From the NCBI RefSeq assembly GCF_031458135.1, contig NZ_JAVDXW010000001.1, positions 2,046,001 through 2,110,000 on the forward strand: DNA of 64,000 bases, read 5' to 3'. This DNA comes from Haloactinomyces albus (lineage in GTDB: Bacteria; Actinomycetota; Actinomycetes; Mycobacteriales; Pseudonocardiaceae). Position 1 is the stretch's first letter. The number at the start of each line of letters is the position of its first letter. The position numbers and the translations under genes were made by a program. The notes under the pieces are model-generated. The model had not been told where the DNA came from. It saw only the letters and a program-made list of their open reading frames with translations, and searched no databases. Of the stretch, positions 26,825 to 36,270 are shown one piece after another.

Positions 26825-27244
26825 CTATGCCGACTCGTCCGGGTCCGCGGCCAGGGCTCCGGTTGTGGTGGCATACCACGACAGCACAGCATCCAACTTG
26901 GCGATCCGCAGAGCGCGGGCCACCTCGTGCTCGGTGGCCACCAACCGCAGCTCGATACCGTGCTCCCGGGCTCGCAGATGTGCCCGGGTGAGCAGTTGCA
27001 GGGCGGGCACTCCGAGGAAACTCACTTCGGACAGGTCGAGCACCACCATCCGCACGGCCGCGACCAACCGAGGGGCAAGCACCTCCTCGAGGTGAGCCGC
27101 GGTGGCCTCATCGATCTCCCCGGAAGCGGTCAGGACCACCGCATCGGGCCGCGGCTGGGTTACCCGCAGTCCCAGCGTGGCACCTGCCGCATCCGGGTCA
27201 TCGGGACCCGGGGCGTCATCGGGCGCGGGGTCGAGGAGGCTCAT
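26825..27244 (-). CDS. STAS-domain anti-sigma factor antagonist
   Basis: 139 residues: a Pro/Asp-rich N terminus, then a STAS domain from about residue 32 (VVLTASGEIDEATAAHLEEVLAP, VVLDLSEVSFLGVPALQLL). The phosphorylatable serine normally found as D-x-S-x-x-x-(I/V)-D-S-(S/T)-G is replaced: the segment reads LSEVSFLGVPAL, so control by kinase phosphorylation is uncertain. ATG at 27244 follows GGAAGG. It sits next to the GAF-ANTAR gene on the same strand, a common signalling pairing in actinobacteria; no anti-sigma kinase gene is visible here. Confidence 0.82.
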   Translation of the reverse strand: MSLLDPAPDDAPGPDDPDAAGATLGLRVTQPRPDAVVLTASGEIDEATAAHLEEVLAPRLVAAVRMVVLDLSEVSFLGVPALQLLTRAHLRAREHGIELRLVATEHEVARALRIAKLDAVLSWYATTTGALAADPDESA

Positions 27245-27586
27245 CAGCCCTTTTCCTTCCTCCCTGCCGGGAGAAGACCTGCAGCACCATCGCACCCGAG
27301 CGGTGCGTGCACTCGACCGCCACGAGACACACTCCAGCCAGGCGACGGATCGCGGGCATCTTGTCGGCAGGGTGCTCGTGATCCACGGCTGGCTGCTCAA
27401 CCACGGTCGAGCCTAACGAAGCGGCACCTGTGTGCCACATGGCGGTGATCAGGAAACTCCGCGCGAGCTTCCGGTCACCGGGGCGGGGCATCACGCCCGA
27501 AGAGGGGTCGGCTCGCCCGTCCTGCCTGTCCTGATGCGGGCCTGTCCTGGTACGAGTTGCCATCGTCCAGGACGTGGCGATTGCCG
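27245..27586. other. 342-bp region without a supported gene
   Basis: Lies between the STAS and PspC genes. A long open minus-strand frame crosses it but its composition is Arg/Pro-rich and resembles no family I know. No RNA gene or clear repeat is seen. It presumably holds the STAS promoter. Confidence 0.4.
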
Positions 27587-27775
27587 CTACCGGTCCGCCT
27601 TGGGCATCAGGATCCACAATCCCAGGTAGAGCAGGATCTGGGGTCCCGGCAGGATCATCGACAGCACGAACGCGAGCCGGACCAGTCCCACGCTCCACCC
27701 AAAACGGTTGGCGATACCTGCGCACACTCCCGCGATCATCGCTTCGTGGCGCGGCCGTACAAGAGCAGCGGTCAT
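27587..27775 (-). CDS. PspC-domain small membrane protein
   Basis: 62-residue PspC-type protein. The motif IAGVCAGIANRFGWSVGLVRLAF is followed by one hydrophobic segment (VLSMILPGPQILLYLGLWILMP) spanning the membrane. PspC proteins link envelope stress sensing to phage-shock-type regulators in other bacteria; in actinobacteria such short forms are of unknown function. The gene is followed upstream by two other small membrane-protein genes on the same strand. Confidence 0.88.
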   Translation of the reverse strand: MTAALVRPRHEAMIAGVCAGIANRFGWSVGLVRLAFVLSMILPGPQILLYLGLWILMPKADR

Positions 27776-27820
27776 GCCGCCGTGGTACCCGCGAGCATGC
27801 GGCCGGAAACGAGCCGACGT

Positions 27821-28249
27821 TCAGCCGAGCGCACGGACGATCTTGACTGCCAGCGAGGTCACGATCAGCCAGAAGAGCGCCGCGAGCCCATAGTTGACCA
27901 GTACGTCGAGTTCGGGGTCACCGGGCTGCGGAAACAGGTTCCGGAACCCCAACGCCAGCGGCTTCGCCCAATCCGCCACGAAACGAGTGATGCTGTTGTC
28001 CGGGTTGGCACCGCCCACGGTGAGCACGACATGCGCCGCCAGGATCACCGCAGCGAGATTTCCGGCCCAGCGTACGAGAGCCGCGATCACTGTCACGACG
28101 CGCGCACGGGCCTTCGCGAAATCGAAGGAGTCGGAAGTCCTGCGCCTGCGACGTCCCGCCACGAATGCCTGCTCACCGCGGTGTGTGTCGATCTTCTGCT
28201 GCTCACCGGTCTCCCCGGCTCTCGCCGGGTTCCCCGATCCCTCGGACAT
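27821..28249 (-). CDS. small membrane protein, paralogue A
   Basis: 142 residues: an Arg-rich cytoplasmic N terminus, then two hydrophobic segments (VTVIAALVRWAGNLAAVILAAHVVL and VLVNYGLAALFWLIVTSLAVKIV). I do not recognise a named family. The C-terminal 80 residues match those of the next gene upstream: a short loop, PLALGFRNLF against PLALFFPGLL, and VLVNYGLAALFWLIV against VLLDFGLAAVFWMAV. The pair therefore arose by tandem duplication. The start is uncertain; ATG 28249 has no strong ribosome site. Confidence 0.6.
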   Translation of the reverse strand: MSEGSGNPARAGETGEQQKIDTHRGEQAFVAGRRRRRTSDSFDFAKARARVVTVIAALVRWAGNLAAVILAAHVVLTVGGANPDNSITRFVADWAKPLALGFRNLFPQPGDPELDVLVNYGLAALFWLIVTSLAVKIVRALG

Positions 28250-28305
28250 ACACAACAGTGTCTCACGACACACAGCCGAAAACTACTGTCCGGTAGTTTC
28301 GAGTT

Positions 28306-28596
28306 TCAGCCGAGGATGCGAGCAAGCAAGCCCGCCACCGCCATCCAGAACACCGCCGCGAGGCCGAAATCGAGCAGGACCTGCAGCGCCTCGTGGTCCA
28401 CATCGAGCAGTCCCGGGAAAAACAGAGCGAGTGGCACCGCAGCCCGACTCACCGACTGCGCCAGACCCGTATCGCCGGGGGCACCGAACAACACGAAGAT
28501 GGTGTGCAGAACCAGCATCGCGGCCAGCAGAAAACCGATTCCGTTGATCAGCGTCGCCACACCCGACTGAGCTTTCCGAGATTTTTTCGCAGCCAT
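28306..28596 (-). CDS. small membrane protein, paralogue B
   Basis: 96 residues: a basic N terminus (MAAKKSRKAQSG), a first membrane segment (LINGIGFLLAAMLVLHTIFVLF) and a second (VLLDFGLAAVFWMAVAGLLARIL). Shorter version of the gene 57 bp downstream on the same strand. The frame is open far upstream across leuA on the other strand, but that extension is an antisense artefact. No function known. Confidence 0.6.
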   Translation of the reverse strand: MAAKKSRKAQSGVATLINGIGFLLAAMLVLHTIFVLFGAPGDTGLAQSVSRAAVPLALFFPGLLDVDHEALQVLLDFGLAAVFWMAVAGLLARILG

Positions 28597-28725
28597 GCAC
28601 ACCAGACTGCCTGATTCCTCCGGCTGATCAACTTCGCACGGCGCCGCCTGCTGTGTCGTAAGGCATAACCAGCATACGAGCGACATGGTTGCATCCGGGG
28701 CGGGCCGAACCGTTAGCCTGGCTGT

Positions 28726-28772
28726 GTGGCACGCGCGCTCCTCCTGCTTCGCCGCCGCGACGGGGTCTGTTA

Positions 28773-28773
<1 letters not shown>
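28726..28773 (+). CDS. leuL: leucine leader peptide
   Basis: Fifteen codons: V-A-R-A-L-L-L-L-R-R-R-D-G-V-C then TAG, with four consecutive leucine codons (CTC CTC CTG CTT). It lies 79 bp before leuA, and its stop codon overlaps the first base of a hairpin. Ribosome stalling at scarce leucyl-tRNA would change folding of the following RNA. Similar Leu-rich leaders precede leuA in other actinobacteria. Confidence 0.85.
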
Positions 28774-30660
<1,887 letters not shown>

Positions 30661-30717
30661 CCCGAAGCGGCTCCTCCTGCTTCCCCCATCCAGGCGCTAC
30701 CCATTCGGGTGAGGTTT

Positions 30718-30767
30718 GTGCAGTTTCGCGCGAAACTGCATTTTTATCGATCCGCGCGAAACTGCAC
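30718..30767. repeat. alternative-hairpin palindrome after leuA
   Basis: Two perfect 15-bp arms, GTGCAGTTTCGCGCG (30718-30732) and its complement (30753-30767), enclose 20 bp. The left half also forms its own 22-bp palindrome (30719-30740) followed by TTTTTAT, a good terminator for leuA. The two folds exclude each other. Core GTTTCGCGCGAAAC resembles the TTTCTCGCGAAA core of the repeats at 33336 and 57495. Confidence 0.85.
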
Positions 30768-30896
30768 ACTCCCCGGTGCCACCTCTCCCGCCGTGTCCGC
30801 CACCACACGAGCGATTCGAGGGTTTGGCTGACAGAGTGAAGATCGATCCGGCAGGATGCGCCTCGAGCACGGTTCCTGGGGAGGGGCGGCGGATCG

Positions 30897-31234
30897 ATGA
30901 CACAGCCGCGTGACGGCTTCGAGGTGGACATCCCGGCCTTGCGCGCCGCCGTGGCGGAGCTCAACGAGCGGGACAGGGTCGGCGCACTGGCACGAGCGCC
31001 AGTGCCGGGATCAAGCCCGGTGAGCTGGTCGCCAACGACCGGACCACCCAGCTCGCCCGCGAGAAGATCGAGGCCAAGGCCGTCGGCGAGGACGGCTCGC
31101 TGACGATGGCAGCCAGGAACCTGCGCGACCGGCTCACCGAGAAGATCGCGGCCTACGAGTCGACGATCGCCGAGTACCAGCAACGCGCCGGTGCGGCCTT
31201 GCCGAACCGGCTGCCGGGCGATGCCCGCTCATAA
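30897..31234 (+). pseudogene. frameshifted ESX-associated helical protein
   Basis: The first frame from ATG 30897 reads MTQPRDGFEVDIPALRAAV, then AELNERDRVGAL. The natural continuation is in another frame: AGIKPGELVANDRTTQLA, then a helical segment through LRDRLTEKIAAYESTIAEYQQRAG, ending at TAA 31234. Joining them needs a one-base loss (or two-base gain) near 30985-31005. The second frame has no early start codon, so it is not a separate gene. The product resembles the roughly 110-residue helical WXG100-like proteins encoded next to DUF3558 lipoprotein genes in Pseudonocardiales. A sequencing error is possible. Confidence 0.65.
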
Positions 31235-31261
31235 GGTCCGGCGGACCCCAGGAGGAACAGA

Positions 31262-31861
31262 GTGCGTACGTCGACTCGTGCGACGGTGACCGCCACCGGC
31301 ACGTTGCTGCTCGGAACACTGACCGCCTGTTCCGGCGGTTCCGGAACCGAACCGGACAACCAACCGGCACCATCCAGCCGGACGTCACAGGCATCCTCCG
31401 GCCTATCGATCGCCAAGCCGAAAAACGCCTCCGCCGTCCCGCTCTGCAGCCTCCTGCCCTCCGAAGTAGCCACCTCGCTCGGCTACCAGGCTCAAGGCCA
31501 GAAGCGGGAAAACATGCTCAATTCCGATGCACCGCCGGTTTGCGAATGGGAATCACCGGAAAATTCCGCTACGGGCGTCACCATGAGAGTCCTGGATCGC
31601 CGCATTGCCGACTACTACGCGAACCCGTCGACCTGGTCCGACTTCCAGAAGCTGACCATCGCCGGTCACCCGGCAGTGCGGGCGAATCAGGCCGATCCGA
31701 TGAAAAGCGGAAGCTGCGACATCTACCTGGCCACCCGAAGCGACCAGATGATCGCGAGCCAGGTTTCCGTGTCGACCGCCGAGGTCGGCAAGAAGGACCC
31801 GTGCGTGGCGGCTCGCAAGGTACTGGAGGCGGTCGTGCCGACGTTGCCGCCGGCGAAGTGA
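31262..31861 (+). CDS. DUF3558 family lipoprotein
   Basis: 199-residue predicted lipoprotein. The signal peptide ends in lipobox LTAC (Cys about 23), so the protein should be anchored outside the membrane. The mature part contains LCSLLPSEVATSLGY and a late CDIYLATRSDQ and DPCVAARKV, cysteines typical of DUF3558. GTG at 31262 follows AGGAGGAAC. It lies between two frameshifted ESX-associated genes, 27 bp after one and 15 bp before the other, so all three were probably one operon. Function unknown; linkage to type VII secretion genes is a family-level association. Confidence 0.87.
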   Translation: MRTSTRATVTATGTLLLGTLTACSGGSGTEPDNQPAPSSRTSQASSGLSIAKPKNASAVPLCSLLPSEVATSLGYQAQGQKRENMLNSDAPPVCEWESPENSATGVTMRVLDRRIADYYANPSTWSDFQKLTIAGHPAVRANQADPMKSGSCDIYLATRSDQMIASQVSVSTAEVGKKDPCVAARKVLEAVVPTLPPAK

Positions 31862-31876
31862 CGATGGGGGTTGGTG

Positions 31877-33017
31877 ATGACCGAGCTGTGCTATGCGAGT
31901 GGCGCGAGAATGTATCGCCAGGCCATGGCAGGCAGTGTCGATGCCACCGAGCTGCCGCCGCCTCCGTCGAGCACCGGTGCCGAACAGTGGAACAACGCCG
32001 CCAAGGTCCTCGGTGAGATCGGGGGCAGGATCGAGAAAGCCATCGGCAAGGCCGAGGCCGCGCACAAGGGCCGGGCCGCCGAGGTCGCCCGGCACAGCTC
32101 GACCCGCCCGAGAAGAACTGGTCGGAGGAACACGGCCTCGACAATATTCCGGGATTCGGCTGGACCAGCCACTACGAGGAGCGCCAGGAGCGTTTCCAGG
32201 CCACCAACGAGCACGCCGAGCAGGTGATGCAGCAGTACCAGGGCAAGACCGACGCCCTGGTGGGACAACTGCCGCAATTCCGGTCACCGGCCTCGGAACA
32301 ACAGTATCCGTCCGGGGCGTCGTCCGGTGGCGGCAATGCGGGCAACAGCGGGCTGTCGAGCGCGCACTACAGCCGGACACCGACCATGGGCAGTGGCGCT
32401 GCTGTCCCGGCGTCGTCCTCCTCGGCGTGGGCGCCCGGTACCGCCGCTGCGGGCGGCGGTGCTATCCCGCCCGCCTCCGCGCCCGCCGCGCCGTCGTCAC
32501 AGGCTCCGGCAGGTACCGGTTCGGCTGGGCCTCGGGGCCGAACCAGTCGACACCGCCGGGAGCGGTACGCGGCCCCGATGGCACGCTGTACCGGCAGGAT
32601 CCGGACGGCACCTGGCAGCGCCAGAACCCCTACAACGGTCGGTGGGCCCCCGCACCGAAGGGCCCACCCGGCGCGGCCGGTGGCAGTGCCCTCGGTGGTG
32701 GCCGCGCCGGTGGGGGTTTCGGACCACGTGGTTCCGGCAGCCCGCCGGCAGCGGGTGGCCGCTCCGGCAGCGGCGGGTTCGGCCCGGCCGGTGGCTCGTC
32801 ATCCGTCGGCACAGCCGCGAGCGGGTCCGGAAGCGGCCGGGGCGGCATGATGCGGAGTGGCTCGATGGGCGGAGGCCAGCAGGGCCAGGGCAGCGAGGAC
32901 GAGGAGCACGAGCGTCCGACCTGGCTGGTGGAATCCGAGGACGTGTTCACCAATGACATGAACCGCGTCGCACCGCCTGTGCTCGGCGCACTTCCCGACG
33001 AAGATCAAGGTCGCTGA
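31877..33017 (+). pseudogene. broken PPE-like ESX-associated gene
   Basis: Three frames encode successive parts of one protein. Part 1 (31877 to about 32090): MTELCYASGARMYRQAMAG, then GAEQWNNAAKVLGEIGGRIE and AAHKGRAAEVAR, a PPE-like helical start. Part 2 (about 32095 to 32500): PPEKNWSEEHGLDNIPGFGW, YEERQERFQATNEHAEQVMQ. Part 3 (about 32510 to 33017): RYRFGWASGPNQSTPPGAVR, a Gly/Ser-rich stretch, then ERPTWLVESEDVFTNDMNRV. The junction of parts 1 and 2 also appears to lack about 60 residues of helix. So there are at least two frame changes and probably one deletion. This looks decayed rather than misread, though raw reads should be checked. Confidence 0.65.
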
Positions 33018-33115
33018 CCCGGTAAGCCCGGATCGGGTAGGACAGGCGGCGCGAGCCATCGTCCTACCTGCCCGGTGACCGGAGCCGGAACCCGTGCTCG
33101 TGCCTTCGCAGAGCT

Positions 33116-33583
33116 TCATGCCGCGACCGCGCACGGGTACCCGCGAGGCCGTGCGGCACCGAATTCGAGGCGTAGTGGCGTGAGGAAGACGTCCACATCG
33201 AAGGGCTCGGCCAGTCGGTGTCTGCCGACATACTCCTGTTCCGGGGCGGGCTCCCACAATTCGGCCAGCCCACGCTCCAACAGGCTCGGGCCACGCGGCT
33301 CGCCCGAGTCCCGTGGCTGCTCGGGCTCGGGATCGGGTTGGTCAATTTCTCGCGAAATAGACCAACCTCCCGGCACCCGCTCACGGGTCGGCACGATGGC
33401 CGAGTCGCAGAGTTGCCAGACATCGAGCGCCCCCACTCCCGCGTGCGCATGCTGACCGTGGCCGCCGCGCAGCGGCAGCACACTGGCCCCCAGCGCGATC
33501 GCCGCCACCAGCGCCATCACCGACCACACTCCGGCCGGATCCTCCAGCAGCACCACCGCCGGACTCACCACGACCGGGCCCAT
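33116..33583 (-). CDS. hypothetical membrane protein with palindrome-derived insert
   Basis: 155 residues, unrecognised. One N-terminal hydrophobic region (VVVSPAVVLLEDPAG, then WSVMALVAAIALGASVLPL) is followed by a soluble part ending LAEPFDVDVFLTPLRLEFGA. The stretch GGWSISREIDQPDPEP is encoded by the genomic palindrome at 33336-33367, so a repeat element seems to have been absorbed into the frame. ATG 33583 overlaps the stop of the upstream gene (TGATG), suggesting coupling. Confidence 0.5.
   Translation of the reverse strand: MGPVVVSPAVVLLEDPAGVWSVMALVAAIALGASVLPLRGGHGQHAHAGVGALDVWQLCDSAIVPTRERVPGGWSISREIDQPDPEPEQPRDSGEPRGPSLLERGLAELWEPAPEQEYVGRHRLAEPFDVDVFLTPLRLEFGAARPRGYPCAVAA
33336..33367. 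repeat. 32-bp palindrome, repeat family copy 2
   Basis: Palindrome with two mismatched pairs, half-site GGTTGGTCAATTTCTC. Same core as the copies at 26008 and 57495, but lying inside a predicted coding frame rather than at a gene end. Confidence 0.85.
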
Positions 33584-33885
33584 CACTGCAGCCCCCGCAA
33601 CCGACGCACCGCCGCCTGCGCCGGGCTCTCCCACGACGGTGCCTGCTGAGACGACCGCTGCCGACGCTGCTCACCGAGCTCGACCGCCCGGGCCACGCAG
33701 TCGTCACAGGTCGGCATCAACCAGTCCACATCGGACGGATCAATCAGCGTGACGCTCTGCCCGCACCCCGTGTCCCGCTCCTGACCAGGTTTCGGCCGCA
33801 CCTCCGGCGACAACGCATGCCGCTGCCCGACCACCGGCTGCCACCACACCACCGGACCCTCCCACTGCAAACCCTCCGACAACAT
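33583..33885 (-). CDS. hypothetical protein with zinc-finger-like cysteines
   Basis: 100 residues. VVWWQPVVGQRHALSP is followed by a Cys-containing module, TGCGQSVTL ... MPTCDDCVARA, spaced like a single zinc site. I have the impression that similar short proteins are common in actinobacteria, but I know no function. ATG 33885 is chosen because AAGGAG lies 8 nt upstream; the upstream GTG would sit on that site. Coupled to the following membrane-protein gene. Confidence 0.6.
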   Translation of the reverse strand: MLSEGLQWEGPVVWWQPVVGQRHALSPEVRPKPGQERDTGCGQSVTLIDPSDVDWLMPTCDDCVARAVELGEQRRQRSSQQAPSWESPAQAAVRRLRGLQ

Positions 33886-34012
33886 CGCAACCACTCCTTC
33901 CGGACAAGCAATAGATCAACATGCACAACTTAAATTCGCACCGTGCGTTTTGTCGATATGCCGTTCGAGTGATCGCGCTTAGTTACTTTACGTGACCAGT
34001 CAGACTGGGTAT

Positions 34013-34858
34013 ATGGCCTTCAGCCCGACTGTGCGCCGCCGCATCCTGGCCGCCGAACTGTGCAGACTGCGTGCGGCAGCCAACCTGTCGATCACCGATG
34101 CAGCCGCGCTGCTGGATTGCGCACATAGCAAGATCAGTCGCATCGAAAGCTGCTTTCAACGCGCCAAGGCCGCCGACGTCATCGCACTGTGCTCGGTCTA
34201 CGGCGCTGATGCCCACGAGCAGGAGCGGCTGGTCCAACTGGCCAAAGACGCCGGTAAGAAGGGGTGGTGGCAAAGCTACGGCGACGCCCTCCCCGACTGG
34301 TTCGAAACCTATGTCGGTTTGGAAGCCGAGGCGGACAGCATCCGCACCTACGAAGTAGAGATCATGCCCGGCCTACTGCAAACCGAGTCCTACGCTCGCG
34401 CAACCACCCAGGCAACGGTGCTGACGGCCAGTAGCGCGGATATCGAAAAACGCGTACAGCTCCGCCTGCAACGCCAGCACCGCCTCACCGACGAATCACC
34501 GATGGAACTCTGGGCGGTCATGGGAGAGGCCGCCATCCGGCGCCCGGTCGGCGGCCACGAGATCCTCCGTGAACAACTCCAGCATGTCCTGGCTTTGAGC
34601 GACTTGCCCAACGTCACCGTGCAGGTGATGCCTCTGGAAGCAGGCGGCCACCCTGCGATGGGGCCATTCGTGGTCCTGAGCTTCCCGGAACATTCCCATC
34701 ACGACGTGGTCTATCTGGAGTCCCAAGTCGGTGGGCACTACCTCGAAGAGGCAAACGAGATCGGGCAATACACCAGAGTGATGGAACATCTACGCGCACA
34801 TGCGTTGGATCCACATGACTCGCTACGCACGATACAAAACCAAGCGAAGGAGCTGTAA
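34013..34858 (+). CDS. XRE family regulator with DUF5753 domain
   Basis: 281 residues. The N-terminal XRE helix-turn-helix (about 5-60; RRRILAAELCRLRAAANLSIT, DAAALLDCAHSKISRIES) is followed by the large DUF5753 effector domain (GLEAEADSIRTYEVEIMPGLLQTESYARA, here broken). Such regulators form pairs with DUF397 proteins throughout actinobacteria and often act in development or antibiotic control. Here DUF397 starts immediately after the stop. GTG 33992 is an alternative start; neither has a clear ribosome site, so a leaderless message is possible. Confidence 0.9.
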   Translation: MAFSPTVRRRILAAELCRLRAAANLSITDAAALLDCAHSKISRIESCFQRAKAADVIALCSVYGADAHEQERLVQLAKDAGKKGWWQSYGDALPDWFETYVGLEAEADSIRTYEVEIMPGLLQTESYARATTQATVLTASSADIEKRVQLRLQRQHRLTDESPMELWAVMGEAAIRRPVGGHEILREQLQHVLALSDLPNVTVQVMPLEAGGHPAMGPFVVLSFPEHSHHDVVYLESQVGGHYLEEANEIGQYTRVMEHLRAHALDPHDSLRTIQNQAKEL

Positions 34859-35050
34859 ATGCAGAGCCGCACAATCTGGCGCAAGCCCGGTCGCAGTCAG
34901 GGCAGTGGCAACTGCGTCGAGGTCGCGCTCACACCGCAGGCCGTCGGTGTACGGGACACGAAGAACCGCGCCGCCGGGCACGTCACCGTCGACGCGGCAC
35001 GCTGGAGCGCCTTCCTCGCCCACGTCAAGGCAGGCACGTTCGACCTCTGA
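34859..35050 (+). CDS. DUF397 small protein
   Basis: 63-residue DUF397 protein. It has the usual order: W-R-K-P-x-R-S-x-x-S-G-N-C-V-E-V near the start, VGVRDTKNR in the middle, and ARWSAFLAHVKAGTFD at the end. It is encoded directly after the XRE regulator (TAAATG), so the two are co-expressed. Partners of this type modulate the regulator. Confidence 0.92.
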   Translation: MQSRTIWRKPGRSQGSGNCVEVALTPQAVGVRDTKNRAAGHVTVDAARWSAFLAHVKAGTFDL

Positions 35051-35066
35051 GGCTCTCCGACGTGCC

Positions 35067-35849
35067 TCACCCGTCCTCGCGCGAGCGGCCGAAGCGCTCT
35101 GCCAGGAACCTTTCGAAGGTGACCTCTCCGTCCGCGTGATCGGGTGCGAGGTGGCCGCCCTCTCGGTAGCCGCGAAACACCTTTCCCGGTACCCGGATCG
35201 GGACCACCCGGCGCTGCTTTCCGCTCGCGCGCAGATACAGGCGCGCGAGATCGGTCATCGCCCGCACCTGCGGTCCTCCCAGGTCCGGCGCGCGCCCGGC
35301 CGGAGCCCCGAGCGCGAACCGGACGAGACGCTCGGCGACGTCCTCGACGTCGACGGGTTGGAAATCGGTCTCGGCGGGCACGGCCATCACGGGCAATCGC
35401 ACCAGATTTCGCGCCATCATCAGGATGAGGTCGTGGAACTGGGTGGCACGCAGGATCGTGGACGGGATGTCCGCATTCTCGATGATGCGCTCGACGGTTC
35501 GCTTGGTGCGGTAGTAGCCGAGTGGCACCCGGTCCACGCCGACGATCGAGATGTAGACCAGATGCGGTGTCCCGGCACGGCGCGCGGCTTCGATCAGATT
35601 GAGTGTGGCCTCGATGTCATCGCTCTTCGAGAGTGGATTGCTCGCGCAGTGAATGATCGCCGTCGTCCCGCGCACGGCCTCTTCCAAACCGTCCGGTTCG
35701 GACAGGTCGGCCGTGACCCACTCGACCGACTCCGATGCGGATTGGGCGCGGCGGCTGAGCGCGCGGACATCGGAGCCGGTGGCGAGCAATTGCCGGACCA
35801 CGGCACGACCGAGCGAACCCGTCGCGCCGGTGACCAGGATCGGTGCCAT
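35067..35849 (-). CDS. NmrA-type NAD(P)-binding SDR protein
   Basis: 260-residue atypical short-chain dehydrogenase. The N terminus MAPILVTGATGSLGRAVVRQL is the T-G-x-x-G-x-x-G dinucleotide fold. The usual Y-x-x-x-K appears as YYRTKRTVE near residue 112. Members are NAD(P)H-binding epimerase-like enzymes or redox sensors; the substrate is unknown. ATG 35849 follows GGAG. It is convergent with DUF397, separated by 16 bp. Confidence 0.85.
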   Translation of the reverse strand: MAPILVTGATGSLGRAVVRQLLATGSDVRALSRRAQSASESVEWVTADLSEPDGLEEAVRGTTAIIHCASNPLSKSDDIEATLNLIEAARRAGTPHLVYISIVGVDRVPLGYYRTKRTVERIIENADIPSTILRATQFHDLILMMARNLVRLPVMAVPAETDFQPVDVEDVAERLVRFALGAPAGRAPDLGGPQVRAMTDLARLYLRASGKQRRVVPIRVPGKVFRGYREGGHLAPDHADGEVTFERFLAERFGRSREDG

Positions 35850-36023
35850 CGTAGGTCTCCTCACGGAAGTTCGTCGCGGCCATTCTCTCGCAGAAGGTGT
35901 CCCGGACAAGCCGATTCGACCACCACTCGTTCGGTCGACAGCGGTTGCTGCCTCCTCCCGGAAGCGGTTCAGTAAAGCCGGTTCGCACGCAATCAATCGC
36001 CGAGGTCGAACGGAAGTGATGAC

Positions 36024-36224
36024 GTGACCCTGTGGTCGAAGCACGCCCATGCGAAAGCAGGAACCGACCGGCCTCTCCGGCAGGCGACCGAGGACGACCC
36101 GAGGATCCCGACCGAATCCGGTGATGCGGCCGCAGGAGGTACGCCGGTTTTCGAACCGGGCGAGGCCGACGACATCGTCGAGCTACTGGGCAAGGCCACC
36201 GCACATTTCGAGTCCCCGCGCTGA
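36024..36224 (+). CDS. possible small acidic protein
   Basis: 66 codons from GTG 36024, with actinobacterial third-position G/C. The product is polar; its C terminus, FEPGEADDIVELLGKATAHFE, looks like a genuine amphipathic helix. No family recognised. A GGAAG sits about 10 nt upstream. Most of the opposite strand is also open, so this is only a plausible gene between the SDR and LysR genes. Confidence 0.35.
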   Translation: MTLWSKHAHAKAGTDRPLRQATEDDPRIPTESGDAAAGGTPVFEPGEADDIVELLGKATAHFESPR

Positions 36225-36270
36225 AAAATCGTCGCCGAGTCGCCGAATCACCAGTCATCGAGCGACGGCG

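Noticed and set aside
27216-27725. 169-codon minus-strand frame between STAS and PspC genes
   Set aside because: Overlaps both neighbours in another frame; low-complexity Arg/Pro composition and no recognised motif.
30719-30740. Possible parS centromere site
   Set aside because: The core is GTTTCGCGCGAAAC, whereas parS is GTTTCACGTGAAAC; the central bases differ and the locus is a gene end with a T-run.
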